64,000 bases of DNA from Welwitschia mirabilis (taxonomy: Eukaryota; Gnetophyta; Gnetopsida; Welwitschiales). The DNA lies in contig JBOZIK010000001.1 in assembly GCA_051453625.1 (NCBI GenBank), positions 259,209,038 to 259,273,037 of the forward strand. Direction: 5' to 3'. The position numbers and the translations under genes were made by a program. The notes beneath the pieces were generated by a model. That model made no database searches. It saw only the letters and a list, made by a program, of their open reading frames with translations, and was not told where the DNA came from. Shown piece by piece: positions 59,547 through 64,000 of this stretch; within the stretch, counting starts at the first letter, position 1; every line of letters starts with the position of its first letter.

Positions 59547-60317
59547 TGTTTCACTACCAAAATAGGTATATTTGATAAGGTATTTTAAGTAGTTTTATAA
59601 GATATTACATAAGCTTATTTGAGTTTTAATGATAATGAATAACTAAGACAAATATTACAAAAAACATGAAATCTTCAATACATTTGATAACATTTAAGGC
59701 AAATTATAATACTTTCTATATAAAGTAGAAATCATGTAATCAAAGAGGCTAATCTAATATAAGAAACATTTTTATGAAATTTTTTGTCTATCTTATTGTC
59801 TAAATGATAGAAGAAGTTATGCTAACTATAATGCTTACTAAAATAAACTATTAACTAATGTGGATCTTGTATGATATGGCATTGTATCATGTGATGTCTA
59901 GATGACCAGTAGGATGACACTTAAGAATAATTATTTATTAAACTTCATCTAAAATTTACCATGTATTATGTACCTCCTTATGCAATCATTAGGATTCTAC
60001 TATGTCTATTAGTAGTTACTATTTTTAGATTCTTGTTTGTAATAAATGCCTCCTTTACCATCAAATCTCATTTTATCCTTTTTAGCATTAGAAATTCTTG
60101 TGATAGAAGATACAAGGGTAGGAGATCCGTCCTTGTTATTATAAAGAGACATCTTCCTTAGTGTTGGGCTATATATTCTTCATTAAGATGCTACTACTTT
60201 GTAACATAAATGTTAGGTTAAATTAATAAAACTTTATTTCTCTTTTTATATTTTTTGTTATGTGCATCTCCCTTATGGTTTATGTTGCTTATGATTTTAT
60301 AAGAGCTTCATTTGTGA
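59547..60317 (+). repeat. 3' LTR of element B, interrupted
   Basis: Matches 47764-48535 of the 5' LTR (GTGTTGGGCTATATATTCTT, GGAGATCCGTCC). Similarity stops near 60317, where minus-strand LTR sequence of C begins. Confidence 0.85.
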
Positions 60318-61422
60318 TTGCTTCAATGCATATTTATGTAATGTTTTACGTCTTGAACTGAATTCTATTAATCACAATTAATATGTATAAACATAACACA
60401 CTGGTATAGATGGAAGTAATCCAAAATGTCATAATTCTGTCAAAGGCTAAAGTATGGGAAAAAAAAAGAGTTTCTTTCATGATAAAATTGTGTAACCTTA
60501 ATTTGCTAAAATAAATTGCAATGCATGGAATTAAAATAAAACATTCTTATACAAAACTAATCTAGGAAAAGGAATAACGATGCATCTAAACTAATCAAGC
60601 TTAACCTTGACAAAGGCTACCCTCGTAATCTACATAATAGAAGAAACCTATCACTAAATCTTAAATGTGATAAACTATGAGGGATAAGTTCCTGCATATA
60701 TTAAACACAAAAGGAGATAAGTTATGTTAAAAGGAATAAAAGCATCTATATCACAAAGTAACCATTCTTTAATAAAGAAAACAACACCCAATACTAAGGT
60801 AACGTCTCCCTGGGATTACAAGATGGTTTTCCAGTCCCAAGATCTTCTGTTATGAGTATATTAGATACTATTAAAGATGATTAAGGATTAAAAGGAAGAC
60901 CCTTATTTATAGACAGAAAAAAAAGGAAACTGACAAAAATGTAAAGAAAAAACTTTAGCTAGCATGCAAAGGAAAGTTGCAATAAAGTGGCGACAACCCA
61001 GGAAAACATTCGGTAGAAGTATGAGAGAATAGTATTATCCTATAGTTCATCTGGATTCTCACAAGAGATGATAAAGACTGATAATTAGATATCTATTTGC
61101 TCCTAGTTTAACTGCCTATGAACTACTTGTGAACTTCTTATCACCTTATTAAAGATATCATCTGTCACTAATGTCCAAACGATAAGCTGGATGAGCAGGT
61201 TTTNNNNNNNNNNTAATCACTTAGTTGTTTGAAAGAATTATTATTCAAAATATCATTTATCCATGTCTACAAAAAATTCTTGTAATTTATTTGGAAATTA
61301 CATGTTTTCCTTTTGTTCATCCTAGTTTTTTATTATTAAAAGAACTAAGCATTTAACTGTTAATTCACCTGCAAAACAACTCAAAATACCCTATCAAATA
61401 CATGTAAGGTGGTAACATAACA
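60318..61422 (-). repeat. 3' LTR of element C
   Basis: The reverse complement starts at 61422 (TGTTATGTTACCACCTTACATG, compare TGTTGCGCCGCCAACTTGCATG). It ends near 60318, about 1.1 kb. A 10-N gap lies at 61204-61213. Confidence 0.85.
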
Positions 61423-61439
61423 TAGACTATCACTTAGCC
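61423..61439 (-). other. Polypurine tract of element C
   Basis: The minus strand reads GGCTAAGTGATAGTCTA, aligned to GGCTAAGTGGGAGGGCTA of A. Confidence 0.72.
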
Positions 61440-62910
61440 TTATCAGTCCTTAATAAAACCAAGTAGTAAACCATGTTTTCGAGCCAAATTTTTGACAATA
61501 AAAACAGCTAGGATATCTAGAGAAAGCATCTAAAAACAATTTGCAATATAGACTGACAATAGACTAAATTTTTGAAAATTTTAAAAACTAATTAGATATA
61601 CCTGCTAAGCATTAGAAGTAGATTGTTTTGTATGTCATCTAGATGATAATGGGGATGACAGGTTCCTTAAAAGATTTTCAAAAACTAAAACCTATGACAG
61701 AAATTAATTTTCTTCGTTAATTAAATAATCATGATAAATAGCCCCCTAGTGTGATAAATAGTTAAATAAAAAGAGAATCATTTAAACATCGATGTACTCT
61801 ACAGCTGGTTTAGAAGGAGGATCTATAATAATAATTCATAAATTTTCAAAAAGTATTTAAAAAACACTAAAAATATGTATGTCTTATCACCCAATTAAAA
61901 TATGCAAGCATCTCGAATTACCTAAAAAGAACAAAATGGGTAAAGTCTTAGGAAAATGAAGAAAATGTAAAAATGATTGAAAAACAGTAGACATGGAAAT
62001 AGAAGAAAAGTAGAGGAAAAATAGATGCAAGAAATAAGAAGAAAATTGTACACCTATCCTAAGTACTAATATAGAAAAGAAAAATATTATAACATAACCT
62101 AAGTAAAGATGCAAGACAAAATGTATTAACTCTATAAAGTTCATTCAAAAAGGCAGTGGTTATGGTGATATCCAAAGTGTCATGTGTATAGAATAATAAA
62201 GATTAAAATCAAAAGTTACTTAGAAGAGAACTAACCTACTTCTACTTAAAAAGTTACCAGAATCTCTCAAAGTGAAATGATTAAGTGGGAATATGAAAAG
62301 TTTTATTCATTTTTATTGATGAGGGGAGTGCAACCACTATCAGAGGAGTAAGGACCTATAAAGAATGGCTAATTAACCCCCTAGTGGAGTTCCCATAGCT
62401 ACCATATTAACTACCAAAGGCTCTTCTCGAAAATATTTTCCCCTATGTACTTGCGGTAGGAAATCATGTTTTTTACTTTTTTTTTTTTCAAACAAAAAAG
62501 ATTCCCACGTGATTACATACTTAAGAAAGACGAAGGTGAATAAGTAAGATAAAAGACAGAAAAAAAACACTTCTTGATAACTTAAGATTTAACTACCACT
62601 GAAAAAACACAAGAAATAAGGCATCTAGCTATAATTATAATCTACAGATAGAGGAATGTCTTAAAATTAGGTGAATTCAATCTTACCACCTATAAATACC
62701 CAAGTATAACTAATCATGATTATTCATAAGTTAATACACAAGTCAAGTTTGAAAGATGATCAGGTAAAGTTATAATATTTAACTAAAGGAGTAGGCTAAG
62801 AAAGGACTTAGATAATGATAGGGAGGAAGTCCTCCTTAATGAAGGGAACCTCAAAAGCAAGTGCTTCTATCATGTTCACAGTTGCATCTAAAATCCTCAT
62901 ATCATTTCAA
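61440..62910 (-). other. Fused 3' untranslated and post-pol spacer of element C
   Basis: 61440-61740 matches (reversed) the 3' untranslated part of A (11230-11470) and includes the dyad GTCATCTAGATGAT at 61634. From about 61860 it matches the spacer after pol (8400 back to 7450 of A), with GAGTGCAACCACT near 62326. The extra ORF that lies between these in A and B is deleted. Open runs at 61887-62144 and 62373-62570 are spacer sequence, not genes. Confidence 0.72.
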
Positions 62911-63560
62911 CCATTTTCTATGTGCATACACCATTTTCCATCCATAATTTTTATGATTTGATTTTTTTTCAATTTGCTTTAGGTTTCGATGATGCTATAA
63001 AAATAGGGTTGGTTTTATATCTTCTTCCAAATCTAAATGATTGATCAAATCTTTTTCATCTACATCAAAGACTCTAATTGAAAATTATTTGTTTCCAAAA
63101 CAAAATTTCATAAATCTAGTTCTTGTGTTTGTGATGCAATGGGCTATTGTATAGAAAGCTTAACCTAGAAGTAGGGGATATTCTTCTTAATTCTCAACTT
63201 CTAAAATAACTACATCTATTGGTTAGAAAGCTTCCTCTATCTGAATAACTAAGTTCTTAATCATACCTAAAGATTTATTCATAGATGTATCGGCTAAATT
63301 CAATATAACTTGTGTAGGTTTTACTCTTTCTTTCAATCTGAGTCATTGATAGATATGTAAGGGCATAATGTTGACACTGATGTCTATGTATATTAAGGCT
63401 TTCTTAATTCTTCAGTTTTCCTCTAAATTGATACTAATAGTTACTACCCCTGGATCTTTAAACTTTGGATACTTCTTAAAAACTAAGTTGCTAATAGATT
63501 GAGCTAGAAAGACTTTATTAGGAATGGTTCATTTTTGTTTCCTTTTTATTAGGTCTTTCC
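62911..63560 (-). pseudogene. Protease of element C joined directly to the pol end
   Basis: On the minus strand VTISINLEEN-RIKKAL near 63440 is followed by YIDISVNIMPLHIY near 63395-63355, the protease active site with Asp kept and Gly lost. SLGMIKNLVIQIEEAF near 63270-63220 and IRVFDVDEKDL near 63085-63050 follow. Around 62960 the sequence changes to the last codons of pol (NGKWLKMYEDF, then NCEHDRSTCF; compare A near 7350-7410). RT, RNase H and integrase are removed cleanly. Confidence 0.78.
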
Positions 63561-64000
63561 ATATCTTATAGTATTTGGGATTCTATTGCAAAAGTTTTCA
63601 AAAAGATAAGTTGATTCTTACATTTTGCATTAAGGCTTTCAAATGATCATCAAAGATGGGGTTTGTGTTAAGCTTATTAAGCCATGGGGTAGTAGGTTTT
63701 TTTATGAAGAATCTATCTTTTTATTGCTAAGTGAGGAAGGGAAGGAATGATTTTCTAGGATTTCTATATCCTCTTCTTCATCATTTTTGTCATTTTGAAA
63801 GTTGAAGCCTCATGAATAGGGGGAGTTGTGTCATTTTCACTCCTTATCACCACCTTATAATCTTTTCATACTTCATTAGGATTTGATAAAAGTTGAGTGG
63901 CAAGGGTCCCTTATAGTATTTGATTAGCAAGCATGGTTATGAGAATCATTCTAAGCCAAATTTTTGCTTTATCTTTCAAGGTCATGGGAAAGATAACCAT
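63561..64000 (-). pseudogene. Gag of element C, partial and internally deleted
   Basis: The minus strand at the window end reads MVIFPMTLKDKAKIWL, the gag motif of A (ITLRGKAKLWL) and B. It is followed within a few codons by LITMLANQIL, which belongs about 900 bases further on in A (2195-2230), so the middle and the zinc knuckle are missing. SENDTTPPIHEAS near 63830 and LNAKCKNQLIF near 63630 match A and B in mixed frames. The gag start lies beyond the window. Confidence 0.75.

Larger units (their letters stand above)
47764..60317 (+). mobile_element. Element B: degenerate Ty3-gypsy retrotransposon, nearly complete
   Basis: The order is full 5' LTR, primer site, gag, protease, reverse transcriptase, RNase H, integrase, spacer with a foreign LTR, extra ORF, polypurine tract and truncated 3' LTR. 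It is collinear with element A, and without A's internal duplication. The 3' LTR is interrupted by minus-strand element C at about 60318, so the rest of B may lie beyond the window. Confidence 0.9.
60318..64000 (-). mobile_element. Element C: internally deleted gypsy of the A/B family, minus strand, runs off the window
   Basis: Read from right to left: gag (from 64000), protease, then a direct jump to the end of pol, spacer, polypurine tract and LTR. Reverse transcriptase, RNase H, integrase and the extra ORF are all absent, and gag is shortened too. The LTR and ends match the family of A and B. Its LTR starts inside B's 3' LTR, so C seems to have inserted into B. Confidence 0.85.

Noticed and set aside
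61887-62570. Two minus-strand open runs in element C
   Set aside because: They fall in post-pol spacer sequence that is non-coding in A and B. The apparent proteins are Phe/Leu-rich translations of pyrimidine runs.

Overview
The window looks like gene-free heterochromatin from a flowering-plant nuclear genome. It is very AT-rich, carries assembly gaps, and almost everything that can be recognised is a decayed retrotransposon. No host protein gene, rRNA, tRNA, CRISPR array or bacterial-style operon is visible. The plant assignment rests on the element types: Athila/Tat-like Ty3-gypsy with a tRNA-Asp-like primer site and an extra ORF, SIRE-like Ty1-copia with GTKWVFRN and YVDDI reverse-transcriptase motifs, a plant-type L1 LINE, and a chromovirus LTR ending next to TTTTGGTATCAGAG. 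The species cannot be told from the sequence.

Layout. Positions 1-12474: gypsy element A (+), cut by the window start, with its 3' LTR at 11488-12474. 12475-15590: 3' half of copia element F (+). 15591-18414: unrecognised AT-rich DNA. 18415-26742: copia G (+), whose reverse transcriptase is deleted. 26743-30522: unrecognised DNA with a CA/TA microsatellite. 30523-37232: copia H (+), cut at its 3' side by a gypsy LTR (D, -, 37233-38513). 38514-39646: a GC-richer patch and a second minus-strand LTR relative (E). 39731-42260: L1-type LINE (+). 42365-46240: copia I (-), mostly deleted. 46904-47296: a young gypsy LTR pair of ends flanked by a perfect TATCA duplication and holding a 100-N gap. 47764-60317: gypsy B (+), almost complete, itself carrying a chromovirus LTR at 56422-56850. 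60318-64000: gypsy C (-), a multiply deleted copy that interrupts B's 3' LTR and runs off the window.

All protein-coding remnants are pseudogenes. Most stops are TAA or TAG where the family has Gln, or Trp converted, and most substitutions against sister copies are C-to-T or G-to-A, as expected from long-term deamination of methylated cytosine. In all four integrases that can be read, the first catalytic Asp has become Asn.

The most unusual content is in the accessory parts of the elements. Both the gypsy copies (A, B) and the copia copies (F, G) have an extra ORF between pol and the 3' LTR, with a shared short REFY-type motif. The copia family has dense arrays of AGACATCT and its complement both in its LTRs and just upstream of the extra ORF. 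The gypsy family carries a recurrent perfect dyad derived from ATCATCCGGATGAT. These are family-level regulatory candidates, not an active system in this locus. All readings were made by eye from the sequence, so boundaries are approximate unless stated.
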